A DNA stretch of 64,000 bases from Saccharothrix espanaensis DSM 44229 (GCF_000328705.1 NC_019673.1:4278001-4342000), one strand, 5' to 3'. Shown: positions 52,495-61,975, numbered from the stretch's first letter. The notes: generated by a model not told the origin, from the sequence alone. Made by a program: numbers and translations.

Positions 52495-52674
52495 TTACTC
52501 GCCGGGTTTGGGGTCGGACGTGGTCGTGGGCGGGTCGTCGATGCCCGCTCCGCTGGTCGTGGACGTGCCGGCGCGATCGGCCGACCACGTCCCCACGACC
52601 ACCGCCGCGACGGAGGTGACACCGAGTACCGCCGCCACCGCCATCGCCACCGCGAACCGCTGATGAGCGCGCAT
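52495..52674 (-). CDS. Small secreted or membrane peptide downstream of the SARP regulator
   Basis: This 59-residue protein has a basic start, one hydrophobic segment (residues about 8-29) and a Thr/Pro/Asp-rich tail (GAGIDDPPTTTSDPKPGE). ATG 52674 is supported by ACAGGAGGACC. It lies 101 bases after the SARP gene. In Streptomyces afsR is followed by the small afsS gene, but this peptide lacks the AfsS repeats. Function unknown. Confidence 0.7.
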   Translation of the reverse strand: MRAHQRFAVAMAVAAVLGVTSVAAVVVGTWSADRAGTSTTSGAGIDDPPTTTSDPKPGE

Positions 52675-52775
52675 ACCGGTCCTCCTGTCGGCCGACGCCC
52701 GGAAAGCCACCGCGAAGTGTCCTCCTGCCCGGCACGCCGGTCCACCGGCCGGGCAGGCGAACCCGAGGGGTCCGT

Positions 52776-55511
52776 TCAGGCCCCGTCGAGCCCGGCGATC
52801 AGCAGCCGGACCCGCCGGGCCTCCTCGCCCCGGTGCTGGGCCTCGAACAGCCGGACGGCCCGCTGCCACGCGCGGCGGGCCTCGTCCGGCCGGCCCAGCG
52901 CGCGGTACGGGTGGCCCAGGCGGTCGAGGGTGTGCGACTCGCTGAACGCGTCGCCGTCCTCGCGGAACAGGGCCAGAGCGCGCTCGTAGTGCGCCACGGC
53001 GGCGGCGTGGTCGCCGGTCTGGTGCGCGATGTAGCCCAGGCTGTCGCGGGCGGCGGCGTCGACCTCGCGGCCGGCGCGGTCCAGCGCGGCCTCGCAGTGC
53101 GCGCGGGCCCGCCCGTACTCGCCCAGCCGGGCCAGGTACCAGCCCACCGCGTTGAGCGCCAACGCCTCCAGCGCCGGCCGGCCCAGGCTCCGGTACAGGT
53201 CGAGTGCGCTGGTGGCGTGCTCCAGCGCCTGCCGGTCGTGGCCGAGTCGTTCGGCGATCTGCGCCAGGGACCGGTGGGTGTGGGCCTGGGCCAGCGCGTC
53301 GCCCAGGTCCTCGGCCAGCGCCAGCGCCTCGGACAGGTGCGCCGCGGCCTCGTCGTGCAGGCCCGCGTAGGTGACCGCGGCCCCGAGCAGGCGGTGCGCC
53401 AGCACGCGGACCGCCGGGTCGCCGTGCCGGTCCGCCGCCGCCAGGCCCTCCCGCCACACCAGGACCGCGTCGTGCAGGTGCCCCTGCCGGTAGAGGAACG
53501 TGTCCAGCGCCCAGGCGAGCTGCCAGACCCGGGCCGAGGACGCGTGCCGGGTGACCGCCAGCAGGGTGCGGTGCTCGGCGGTGAACCAGTCCAGCGCCGC
53601 GCCGGTGTCCGGCAGGTGCCGGGGCCGGGAGTCCGGCGCGGGCTCGCCGAACGGGATCGGCGTGCGGTGCGGGTTGAGCAGCCGGTCCGCCGCGCGGGCG
53701 GTGTGCAGGTAGTGGTCGACCAGGCGGGCCAGGGCCCGGTCCAGCTCGCCCCCGGGCATCTCCTGGTCGGCCGCGTACAGCTTGATCAGGTCGTGCAGGT
53801 GCCACCGCGCCGGGCTCCGCTGCTGCACCAGGTGCATGTCCTCCAGAGCGCGCAGCACGGACCTCGTCGCCGCCTCGGACCGCCCGGCGAGTCCGGCCGC
53901 CGCGGCCAGGCCGATGTCCGGTCCGGCCACCCGGCCCAGCAACGCGAACACGCGCGCCTGCTCGGCGGTGAGCGCCTGGTGCGACCAGGACAGCACCGCG
54001 CGCAGACCGGCGGCCGGGTTGTCGTGGTCCAGCACGTCCAGGCACGCCTCGTGCAGCTCCGCCGCCAACGCGGCCAGCGGCGAGCCGGGGTCGGCGCACG
54101 CGCGGCCGGCCACGATCGCCAGCGCGAGCGGGAAACCGTGGCAGCAGGCCAGCAGGTCGCCGGCCGCGTCGGGTTCGGCGGCCACCCGCGCGGCACCCAG
54201 CCGGTCCACCAGGACGTGGCGCGCCTCGGCGTCGCTGAGCACGTCGACCCGCAACGGGCGTGCGCCGTGACCGGTGGCCAGCCCGGTGAGCCGGTGCCGG
54301 CTGGTGACCAGCACGGTGCACGTCGGGCTGCCCGGCAGCAGCGGCACCACCTGCTCGGCGTTGCGCGCGTTGTCCACCACGACCAGCACCCGCTTGTCCG
54401 CCACCAGGCTCCGGTACAGGCCGGCCTGGGCGTGCGGGTCGGGCGGGACGGACCGGGGGTCGACGCCGAGCGCGTCGAGGAAGCCGCGCACCGCGGCGGT
54501 CGGGTCCACCGGTGACGCGGTCGGGCTGAACCCCTGGAGGTCGACGAACAGCTGCCCGTCCGGGAAGCGGTCGGCGTGCCGGTGCGCCCAGTGCAGCGCC
54601 AGCCAGGTCTTGCCGATGCCGCCCGCCCCGGCGACCGCCGAGACCACCATCGTGCCGCCCGGTGCGGCGCCGTCGAGGTGGGCGGTGAGGGCGGCGAGTT
54701 CCGCGGCCCGGCCGGTGAACCCCGGTGGTGCCGGCGGGAGTTGGCGCGGCACCGGGACGACGTCCCCGTGCTGGGCCGGGGCGGTCAGCGTCCGGTCGTC
54801 CTCGATGATCCGCTGGTGCAGGTGGCGCAGCGGGAGGCCGGGGTCGGTGCCGATCTCGGTGACCATCCGGGCCCGCAGGCCCCGGTAGTGCTCCAGCGCC
54901 TCGCCGGGACGCCCGGCGTGGCACAGCGCCAGCAGGTACTGGGCCGCGACCCGTTCGTCCAGCGGGTGCTCCGCGGCCCGCGCGGCCAGCTCGGCCACCA
55001 GGTTCGCGCCCTGCCCGGACCGGAGCCGGGCGTCGGCCAGGTCGCACTCGGCGGTCAGCCGCTCCCCGGCCGCCCGGCCCCGCTCGGCGAGCACCCACGC
55101 GCCGCCCAGGCCCGCCAGCGCCTCCCCGCGCCACAGCCGCAGCGCCTCGGTCAGCAGGGTCTCGGCCTGGTCGGTCGCGGCGGTGCGGGCCCGCGCGCAC
55201 AGGTCGCGGAACCGGTGCAGGTCCACCGCGTCCCGGTCGACGTCGAGCAGGTAGCCGCCGCCCCGCCGGAGCAGCCCGACCGGTCCGACCAGGGGCCGCA
55301 GCCGGGAGAGGTAGCTGTGCAGGGTGGCGCGGGCCCGCAGCGGCGGCGCGGGGCCCCAGACCCGCTGGACCACCCGGTCCACCGGCACCACCTGCCCGGC
55401 GTCCACCGCCAGCGCGGCCAGCACGCACCGCTGCCGCGCGGGCCCCAGGTCGACCGGCCGGCCGTCCACGAGCGCGGTCACCTCGCCGAGCAAGGTGAAC
55501 ACTGTCGCCAT
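52776..55511 (-). CDS. SARP-NB-ARC-TPR regulator (AfsR/SARP family)
   Basis: The 911-residue regulator has a SARP winged-helix domain (about 1-95, with LGEVTALVDGRPVDLG and ARATLHSYLSRLRPLVG) and a bacterial transcriptional activation domain (about 96-240). An NB-ARC ATPase follows with P-loop GAGGIGKTWLA near residues 290-300 and a VLVVVDNARNAEQV Walker B. TPR repeats run from about 640 to 900, with a YRSLGRPALEALALNAVGWYLARLGEYGRA unit. Proteins like this switch on secondary metabolism. The gene is 30 kb from pksE, so it could control a local unit or act globally. ATG 55511 has GGGGGGA upstream. Confidence 0.92.
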   Translation of the reverse strand: MATVFTLLGEVTALVDGRPVDLGPARQRCVLAALAVDAGQVVPVDRVVQRVWGPAPPLRARATLHSYLSRLRPLVGPVGLLRRGGGYLLDVDRDAVDLHRFRDLCARARTAATDQAETLLTEALRLWRGEALAGLGGAWVLAERGRAAGERLTAECDLADARLRSGQGANLVAELAARAAEHPLDERVAAQYLLALCHAGRPGEALEHYRGLRARMVTEIGTDPGLPLRHLHQRIIEDDRTLTAPAQHGDVVPVPRQLPPAPPGFTGRAAELAALTAHLDGAAPGGTMVVSAVAGAGGIGKTWLALHWAHRHADRFPDGQLFVDLQGFSPTASPVDPTAAVRGFLDALGVDPRSVPPDPHAQAGLYRSLVADKRVLVVVDNARNAEQVVPLLPGSPTCTVLVTSRHRLTGLATGHGARPLRVDVLSDAEARHVLVDRLGAARVAAEPDAAGDLLACCHGFPLALAIVAGRACADPGSPLAALAAELHEACLDVLDHDNPAAGLRAVLSWSHQALTAEQARVFALLGRVAGPDIGLAAAAGLAGRSEAATRSVLRALEDMHLVQQRSPARWHLHDLIKLYAADQEMPGGELDRALARLVDHYLHTARAADRLLNPHRTPIPFGEPAPDSRPRHLPDTGAALDWFTAEHRTLLAVTRHASSARVWQLAWALDTFLYRQGHLHDAVLVWREGLAAADRHGDPAVRVLAHRLLGAAVTYAGLHDEAAAHLSEALALAEDLGDALAQAHTHRSLAQIAERLGHDRQALEHATSALDLYRSLGRPALEALALNAVGWYLARLGEYGRARAHCEAALDRAGREVDAAARDSLGYIAHQTGDHAAAVAHYERALALFREDGDAFSESHTLDRLGHPYRALGRPDEARRAWQRAVRLFEAQHRGEEARRVRLLIAGLDGA

Positions 55512-55647
55512 CGCCGTCCCCCCTGCGATCACGGCTGCCCGACCAGGCTTACCGGTCCACCCGGGACGGCGTGCGGCGTTGCCCCCGGTTCACCCGATCG
55601 GCGGCCGGCTCATGCCCGGTCGGCGCGCACGGCCGCCGCCGCCGCGC

Positions 55648-58600
55648 TCACGTCTGGTCGGTGCGGACGGCCAGGGCGGCGTCGCGCACGTCCGGGTCGT
55701 CGTGCCGGCGCAGTCCGCGCACCAGCTCGCGCCACCGCGCCGGCCAGCCCGCCGCCGGGCCCGCGGCCGTCGCCACGGCGACCGCCAGCGCCGGGCACTC
55801 CACCGCCAGCACGCCCGCCAGTTCGTGCGGCCGGTCCGGCGGGAGGCGGTCGAGCACCCCGGAGAGGGCCACCGCGAGCTCCTCGGACGCCTGCCGGCGC
55901 AGCGCCGGCCGGTCCGCGACGCGCGCCACGTCCCGCAGCCCGGCCAGGTCCGCGCCCGGCTCGCCCCACGGCACCGCGAGCACGGCCAGCCGGACCGCCG
56001 CCGGGTGGTGCCCGGCCGCCGCGAGCACCGGCCCGAGCGCGCCCGCCTCCGCCCGCCGGCCCGCCGAGTCGGCCTGGCCCGCGACCTGGCGCACCAGCGC
56101 CTCGATCCGCCGCCGGCCCGGCAGGTCGCGGTCGGTCTCGGCGTCGTACCGGTCGGCCACGGCGAGCAGCCCGGTCACCGCCCGGCGCAGCGGTTCCGGG
56201 TCGGCCTGCGCCCGCGCCGCGCGGACCAGCGCGGACAGGGCGAACTCCCAGGTGGCGGTGTTGTCGAGGTCGACCACGAGCCCGACGAGCAGGTCGGCGG
56301 TGCCCTCGACCCAGCGCAGCCAGGCCGGCAGCGCGGCCAGCCCGCGCCGGGCGGTGTCCGGGTCGGCGGACGCGGCGACCGCGAGCACCAGCTCCCCGTA
56401 GCCGACCCGGTGTCGGCGGGGCACCGCGGCGGGCGGCTGTTCGAGCACCTCGGCGGCCACCTCGCACTGCTCGGCGGTGGCCCGGGTCAGCAGGTCCCAC
56501 GCGGTGTCGTCGTCGAGGAACCAGCGGGTCGCCGACACCAGCGCCCGCCGCACGTCCCGGTGCGCCCCGTCCCAGGCCCCGGCGAGCACCGCCACCGCGC
56601 CGGGGGCCCGGTGCTGGGCGAGCAGCCGCACGGCCTCCTTGCGGGTGGTCACCTTGCCGCCGGTCACCAGCGGGGCGAGCAGCTCGCCGAGCCGCCGCGG
56701 CGAGGTGAACCGGGCGCACCGGGACAGCGCGTAGACCGCGACCCGGGCCCGGTCGGTGCCGACGTGCTCCAGCAGGTCCGGCAGCACGTCGGCCGGGTCG
56801 TCGGTCCACGCCAGCGTGGCCAGCGCCGCCTCGGCCACCGGCACGTCCGGGTCGGTGGTGAAACCCCGGACCTCGGCCACCGAGCCGGGCAGCCGGCCCA
56901 GCCGCGCCACGGCGGACGCGCGCTCGAACACCGGGACGCGCGCGGACGTGGCGCAGTCCAGCAGCTGGTCGCGGTAGGCGTCGACCTGGCGCGGCAGCCA
57001 GCGCTCGGCGCAGTCCGGGAACGGCGGCACGTACCGCACGCCGCGCTTGAGGAACCGGCCGTGCAGCGGCTTGCCGATCACCAGGTCGAGCAGGTCGGTG
57101 CAGCGCCGGGCGACGACCTCCCGCACGACGTCCACGGTGATGGTGGACCGGTCGTCGGCCAGCACCCGCCGCACCCGGTCGTCGCGGGTGCGCGGCGGCG
57201 CGAGCCACAGCCCGATCGCCGCGGTCACCACCCGGTCGCTCTTCGCCGACCGGGCCCGGTCGAGCAGCTCCTGCAGGCGCGGCAGGTCCCAGGCGCGTCG
57301 GCCGAGCCCGGTCGCGAGCGGCAGCAGCAGGTCGAACTCGCCCCGCCGGGCGTCCTGGGACAGCCGCGGCTCCAGCGCGGCGAACACCTCGTGCTCGGCG
57401 CCGCGCGGCAGCGCCCGGCCGATGCCGTGCAGCCCGATCGCGGCCTGCTCGGCGATCCGGGCCAGCCCGGTGCGGCCCGCGTCGACCAGCTCCGGGCGGC
57501 GGGCCACCACGCCCTCCCGGATCAGCGCCTGGGCCAGCCCGCGCACGGCGTACCTGGTCTGCCAGGAGGCGTCCCGGGCGTCCGCCGCGTCGGCCATGAG
57601 CTTGCCGTAGGCGTCGACGTCCGCGACCCGGAACAGCCACGACGGCACCTCCGCGAACGCGGCCAGCGCTCGCGAGCGCACCGGGTCCTGGTCGTTGGCC
57701 AGCCGGGCGAAGTTCGCCACCACCTCGGCGAGCACGGCCGGGTCGCGGGTCGCCACGGCGGCCCGCACGCACAGCTCGTGACCGGTGGCGCGGTCGTCGG
57801 CGGTGGCCCGCCGGGTCGCCGCCAGCAGCGCGTCCCGGGCCTGCGCCCACGGCAGCAGCGCGGTCGCGGCCAGCCGCCGCACCGGGTCGTCGGCGACGGC
57901 CGGCCGGTCGAGCAGCCGCCGGCCGAACTCCGCCCGCGCCGGGGCCGGGAGCTGGTCGAGCACCCCCGCCGGCAGGTCGAGCCGGTCGCCGTACACGCCG
58001 GCGACCACGGCCGCCCGCCGCGACGGCGGCAGGGTGCGCAGGAAGGTGCCCTGGTCGCGCTCCGGCAGCACCCGGCCCACCGCCACCAGGTCGGCGTCGG
58101 GCAGCGCCGCCAGCGCCCGCCACAGCGCCGGCCGGGCCGGGACCGGACCGGTGCGGCGCGGGTCGACCAGGACGGCGGCGAGCCGGCGCGGGTCGTGGCG
58201 GGCGAGCCGGGCGGCGGCCGGGTGCAACGCCCACGGCAGGGGCGCGTGCGGCAGGACCCGTTCGACCAGGCCGAGCACCCGCTCCGGGTGGGTGGCCGCC
58301 GCGGCGGCGACACCTCCGGCCACCCGGCCCCACACGTCGGACCACCAGGTCGGGGCGGACCCGTCCAGCTCGGCGCCCACGAAGTCCAGCAGCACCTCCG
58401 GGTGCCGGCGGCCGAGCGCGGTCCAGTTCCGGACGGCGTGCTCCAGCTCCGGCAGCAAGGCCCGCACGGTCTCCGTCGTGCATGACGCCAACAGCCCCGC
58501 CGCCTCCACGTCGCCGTACGCGGCGCGCACCACGGGCAGCAGCTCGTCCACCTGTCGGCCCCGGTTCCGCCGGCGCACCGCGCGGTAGAGCGTCCGCCGC

Positions 58601-58923
58601 AGGTCGGTGGACAGGTGCGGGAGGAGGTCGAGGAAGACCGTGGTGGGCAGGTCCAGCCGGCCGGCGGAGGCCAGCGCGTGGCGGGCCACCTCGGTCTCCG
58701 GCCAGGTCGCCGCCCGCACGACGAACTCGCCGTGCCCGGCGACGTGGGCGATCCGCACCGCGAGCCCCCGGCTGAACCGGTCGCCCCCGGACAGCTCCCG
58801 CAGCAGCCCGTCCAGCGCGGGCGTGCCGACCAGCTCGCGCGCGGTGCCGGCGAGCAGCCGCTGCCGCGAGCCGTGAGGGAGCGGGTCGAGCGAGCGCAGG
58901 AGTCGGTTCGCGGTGATCGTCAC
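55648..58923 (-). CDS. Large HEAT/armadillo-type repeat protein
   Basis: The 1091-residue, almost entirely helical protein is made of many 30-50-residue helical pairs rich in Leu, Arg and Ala, such as PVFERASAVARLGRLPG and DVPVAEAALATLAWTDDP. No enzymatic motif, signal or membrane segment is visible. HEAT-like giants of this sort act as scaffolds. It reads in the same direction as the SARP gene with 136 bases between. The start is GTG 58923, without a strong ribosome site. Confidence 0.75.
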   Translation of the reverse strand: MTITANRLLRSLDPLPHGSRQRLLAGTARELVGTPALDGLLRELSGGDRFSRGLAVRIAHVAGHGEFVVRAATWPETEVARHALASAGRLDLPTTVFLDLLPHLSTDLRRTLYRAVRRRNRGRQVDELLPVVRAAYGDVEAAGLLASCTTETVRALLPELEHAVRNWTALGRRHPEVLLDFVGAELDGSAPTWWSDVWGRVAGGVAAAAATHPERVLGLVERVLPHAPLPWALHPAAARLARHDPRRLAAVLVDPRRTGPVPARPALWRALAALPDADLVAVGRVLPERDQGTFLRTLPPSRRAAVVAGVYGDRLDLPAGVLDQLPAPARAEFGRRLLDRPAVADDPVRRLAATALLPWAQARDALLAATRRATADDRATGHELCVRAAVATRDPAVLAEVVANFARLANDQDPVRSRALAAFAEVPSWLFRVADVDAYGKLMADAADARDASWQTRYAVRGLAQALIREGVVARRPELVDAGRTGLARIAEQAAIGLHGIGRALPRGAEHEVFAALEPRLSQDARRGEFDLLLPLATGLGRRAWDLPRLQELLDRARSAKSDRVVTAAIGLWLAPPRTRDDRVRRVLADDRSTITVDVVREVVARRCTDLLDLVIGKPLHGRFLKRGVRYVPPFPDCAERWLPRQVDAYRDQLLDCATSARVPVFERASAVARLGRLPGSVAEVRGFTTDPDVPVAEAALATLAWTDDPADVLPDLLEHVGTDRARVAVYALSRCARFTSPRRLGELLAPLVTGGKVTTRKEAVRLLAQHRAPGAVAVLAGAWDGAHRDVRRALVSATRWFLDDDTAWDLLTRATAEQCEVAAEVLEQPPAAVPRRHRVGYGELVLAVAASADPDTARRGLAALPAWLRWVEGTADLLVGLVVDLDNTATWEFALSALVRAARAQADPEPLRRAVTGLLAVADRYDAETDRDLPGRRRIEALVRQVAGQADSAGRRAEAGALGPVLAAAGHHPAAVRLAVLAVPWGEPGADLAGLRDVARVADRPALRRQASEELAVALSGVLDRLPPDRPHELAGVLAVECPALAVAVATAAGPAAGWPARWRELVRGLRRHDDPDVRDAALAVRTDQT

Positions 58924-59299
58924 GACCGCGATTCTCGCCGGCGGGCGCGCCCATTGCCAGCAGATTGATTACCGGCGCGGGATTCGCCGACCGACCCGAG
59001 GCGGCCCGTGCCCGGCGATCCGGTCCTGTCCCGCGGGGGAATTGCGGTGGGTGGACGGCTCTTTTCAGGCCGCATCCGCTGCAATTGAAATTCCGGTGCG
59101 CTGCGGAAGCGGCGGGCGCTGCACGTCCGACGAGGCCGAAGGGGGACGGCTGGTGCGCCGGTCCGGTGATCGTGGAACCGCCGGGTACGGCTTTCGGGGT
59201 GCCTGGTTCACCTGAAGGCGTGCACTTCGGAACCACCCTGGCCCACCGCTCGACCGCAGCGGTTGACTTCACAGGTCAATCCACGAACTGGAGGCATTC
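58924..59299. other. Divergent intergenic region
   Basis: These 376 bases between the HEAT-type and EF-hand genes contain no gene. Bases 58925-59110 are less G/C-rich than their neighbours and likely include both promoters. Confidence 0.45.
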
Positions 59300-59848
59300 G
59301 TGACCAGTGGTTCCGTGATCCAGGACGACAACCTCGGCAAGATCTTCGACGTGCTCGACGTGACCGGCGACGACGTCTTGTCGGCGGACGACTTCACCGT
59401 CCTGGCCGAGCAGGTGGCGGCCCGCCTCCTGCCCGGCGCGGAGGAGGAGCGGAGCAAGGGCGTCACGGCCGCGTTCGGCGAGTGGTGGGCGCAGGTCGAG
59501 CGTGACGCCGACCTCGACGGCGACGGGCGGGTGAGCCGGGCGGAGTTCGTGGCCGCCACCGAACGCGGTCTGCTCGGCAACCCGGACTACCTGGAGGAGG
59601 CGGTCTCGTCGGTGGCGCGGGCCGTCTTCGAGGTCCTGGACCGCGACGGGGACGGGCGGATCGCCCGGGGCGAGTACCTCGACCTCTACGCCGCGATCGA
59701 CGTCGACACCGACATCGCCGTCACGGCGTTCGAGCGGATCGACGCCAACGGCGACGGCGTGATCGACTTCACCGAGTTCCGCGCCGCGATCCAGGAGCTG
59801 TTCAGCACCGCCGATCCGGCCGTGCCCGGCGCGGCCATGCTGGGCTGA
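59300..59848 (+). CDS. EF-hand calcium-binding protein (calerythrin-like)
   Basis: The 182-residue protein has three canonical EF-hand loops (DLDGDGRVSRAEF, DRDGDGRIARGEY, DANGDGVIDFTEF) and a weaker first loop (DVTGDDVLSADDF). The layout matches calerythrin and similar actinobacterial cytosolic calcium sensors or buffers. GTG 59300 has GGAGG nine bases upstream. Confidence 0.92.
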   Translation: MTSGSVIQDDNLGKIFDVLDVTGDDVLSADDFTVLAEQVAARLLPGAEEERSKGVTAAFGEWWAQVERDADLDGDGRVSRAEFVAATERGLLGNPDYLEEAVSSVARAVFEVLDRDGDGRIARGEYLDLYAAIDVDTDIAVTAFERIDANGDGVIDFTEFRAAIQELFSTADPAVPGAAMLG

Positions 59849-59932
59849 CCGCGACCGCCGCGCGGTGGGCTGACGACGACCGCCGCGCGGTGGGCGGGCC
59901 GCCGCGCGGTGGGCGGGCCGCCGCGCGGCGGG
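59846..59932. repeat. Tandem repeat beginning at the EF-hand stop codon
   Basis: CCGCCGCGCGGTGGGC occurs at 59855, 59880 and 59899, with a variant at 59918 (steps of 25, 19 and 19 bases). The first two units are preceded by GGCTGAC, a copy of the EF-hand gene's end. It fills the gap to the convergent VanY-like gene. Confidence 0.82.
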
Positions 59933-59949
59933 AGCGGCACGGGCCGGGG

Positions 59950-60522
59950 TCAGGAGCCGGTGGCGCTGGGGAGCAGGGCGGGGCAGCCGGCCGTGGCGTA
60001 GGACGGCGAGTACTCGAAGTGCCAGTACTCGTTGTCGTAGCGGCGGCACCACCCCAGGGCCGGCGCGTTGCGCTCGACCCAGATCGCCGAGTCCTGCGGC
60101 TGGACGTCCACCGCCCTGCCCTTGACGTGCATCGACTTCTCCGGCGGCAGGACGTACCGCGCGGCCAGCTCCGCCGAACCGAGCTGCCGCACCGACGCGT
60201 CGAACTCGCGTTGCTGCTGGCCGTTGCTGCGCTTGCCGTCGTTGAGGCACAGCCGGACCCCCTTCGCGCCCGCGGCGTCCACCAGGCGCTGCCACGCGGC
60301 GAGGACCTCGGGGTGCAGGCCGGTGGCCGGTTCGTCCACGTACCGACCGTCCACCGGGCACACCGGGCCGGTCTCGGGACCCGGGACCTCCTCCAGGATC
60401 GCCAGCGGCCGGCCCGGAGCCGGGTCGGGGACGAACCGCAGGCGGCCGGTCATCCCCAGCCCGCCCGCGACCCCGGCCGCGATCATCGCCACCACCAGCG
60501 GAACCACCACACGCAGGTACAC
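59950..60522 (-). CDS. VanY-type D-alanyl-D-alanine carboxypeptidase (M15)
   Basis: The 190-residue protein has an N-terminal membrane anchor (about 1-22), then the M15 zinc site SMHVKGRAVDV (His and Asp ligands) and EYWHFEY (catalytic Glu/His ligand). It trims D-Ala from peptidoglycan stem peptides outside the membrane. GTG 60522 is chosen because GGGGGG lies four bases upstream; an upstream TTG is in frame. Together with the adjacent beta-lactamase it forms a wall-active group. Confidence 0.9.
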   Translation of the reverse strand: MYLRVVVPLVVAMIAAGVAGGLGMTGRLRFVPDPAPGRPLAILEEVPGPETGPVCPVDGRYVDEPATGLHPEVLAAWQRLVDAAGAKGVRLCLNDGKRSNGQQQREFDASVRQLGSAELAARYVLPPEKSMHVKGRAVDVQPQDSAIWVERNAPALGWCRRYDNEYWHFEYSPSYATAGCPALLPSATGS

Positions 60523-60556
60523 AGAACCCCCCAATCGGCGACGACGGGACAGTGCT

Positions 60557-61483
60557 TCACGTCAGCACGGCCACGACCTGCGCCGCGGCCTCCGCGATGA
60601 GCGCTTCGTCGTACTTCGCGTCCGTCGTCGTTTTACTGGACATCACCGCTATGACGAGTGGGGCGGCGTTCGGTTGCCACCCGAGGCCGATGTCATTGAC
60701 CGTCCCGTACTCGCCCGTCCCGGTCTTGTCGGCCACGACCCACCCCAGGGGCACGCCCGCGCGGATGCGCCGCGCCCCGGTCGTGTTGCGCTCCAACAGG
60801 TCCCGCAGGAACGCCCGCTTGTCGGCCGGCAGCACGTCGCCCAGCACGATCCGCTGGTAGTCGGTCCCGATCGCCCGGGGCGAGGTGGTGTCGCGAGGAT
60901 CACCCGGGGCGGCTTCGGTGAGGGCGGGCTCGGTCCGGTCCGCCCGGGTCACCCCGTCGCCGATCCCGCGCAGGAACGCGGTGAGCCCGGCCGGCCCGCC
61001 CAGGTCGCGGACCAGCAGGTTGCCCGCCGTGCCGTCGCTGTACCGCACGGCGGCGTCGCACAGGTCGCGGATCGTCATGCCGGTCGCGACGTGCTCGCGG
61101 GTGATGGTCGAGCTCTTCATCAGGTCCGCGTCGGTGTAGGTGACGACGGTGTCCAGGTGCGCCAAGGGGTTGCGCTGGAGCACGGCGGCCGCGGCGAGCC
61201 CTTTGAACGTCGAGCAGAACGCGAAGCGCTCGTCCGCGCGGTAGGCGAACGTGGCACCGGAGCCGGTGGCGACCGCGTACACGCCCAGGCGTGCGTCGAA
61301 CTTCCGTTCCAGCCCCGCCCACCGGCCGTCCGGCGGCACGGCGGTGGTGGTCGGCCCGGTGGTCGGCGTGGTGACCGGAGTGGACGTCCCGGATGGACTC
61401 GGCGGCTCCGGCTCCGGCGTCGCGCACGCGGCCAGGGACAGCAGGGCCGTACCCAGCAGGGTGCGGCGGGTGATCGGTGCGAT
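60557..61483 (-). CDS. Class A beta-lactamase lipoprotein with apparent ATC start
   Basis: The 308-residue protein has a lipoprotein signal (TRRTLLGTALLSLAAC, lipobox LAAC), a Pro/Thr linker, and class A sites: Ser91-x-x-Lys94 (STFK), SDG in place of SDN (YSDGTA), a Glu in the EPALTE omega-loop segment, and KTGTG. It hydrolyses beta-lactams or, given SDG, may be a penicillin-sensing relative. There is no ATG, GTG or TTG in frame between the previous gene and the signal peptide. AGGGGG lies exactly six bases before an ATC codon at 61483, which would place the start at the head of the signal. Confidence 0.85.
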   Translation of the reverse strand: MAPITRRTLLGTALLSLAACATPEPEPPSPSGTSTPVTTPTTGPTTTAVPPDGRWAGLERKFDARLGVYAVATGSGATFAYRADERFAFCSTFKGLAAAAVLQRNPLAHLDTVVTYTDADLMKSSTITREHVATGMTIRDLCDAAVRYSDGTAGNLLVRDLGGPAGLTAFLRGIGDGVTRADRTEPALTEAAPGDPRDTTSPRAIGTDYQRIVLGDVLPADKRAFLRDLLERNTTGARRIRAGVPLGWVVADKTGTGEYGTVNDIGLGWQPNAAPLVIAVMSSKTTTDAKYDEALIAEAAAQVVAVLT

Positions 61484-61542
61484 GGTGTTCCCCCTGTGGT
61501 TCTCCGGAACCCGCGCGATCCCGGGTTCCGGACAGGCCGGTC

Positions 61543-61878
61543 TCAGTCGAAGAGGGGAGCGATGCCCAAGGTCAGCCCCGAGGTCCAGACGGCCAGGAGC
61601 ACCCAGCCGACGACCAGGCCGACGCCGAAGCCGCGCCACGAACGGCGACCCCGCACGGCGCACCACGCGCCGGTGAGCGCCATCGCGAGCAGCAGCGCCG
61701 CGCCGAGCGCGTACCCCACCACGGGCAGCATGAACAGGGCGATGGCGAACACCTCGAAGCCCGCCACCGCCGACACGAAGACGCCGAAGCACGCGGCGAT
61801 CACCACCGCGACGCCGACCTCGAAACGGGTCGGCTCGGCCGTGGGCGGGTCGTCGCGCACGGGCCTGGACTCCTCCAC
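61543..61878 (-). CDS. Small three-helix membrane protein
   Basis: The 111-residue protein has three membrane helices (VGVAVVIAACFGVFVSAV, IALFMLPVVGYALGAALLLAMALTGA, GFGVGLVVGWVLLAVW). GTG 61878 has GAGGGGGA upstream. It is encoded between a beta-lactamase gene and a divergent LysR gene, so it is probably part of the same regulon. Family not recognised. Confidence 0.7.
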   Translation of the reverse strand: MEESRPVRDDPPTAEPTRFEVGVAVVIAACFGVFVSAVAGFEVFAIALFMLPVVGYALGAALLLAMALTGAWCAVRGRRSWRGFGVGLVVGWVLLAVWTSGLTLGIAPLFD

Positions 61879-61975
61879 TGGATCGTCCCCCTCGTCTGGT
61901 CCCCGACAGCCTCTCAGCCTGCGGTGCATCGCGTCCAAGACGCCAACGGCCGCATCGATGCCGATTCGGCATACG

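Noticed and set aside
52495..52674. AfsS homologue
   Set aside because: Position and size fit, but the protein is hydrophobic with a Thr/Pro tail and lacks the AfsS repeat.
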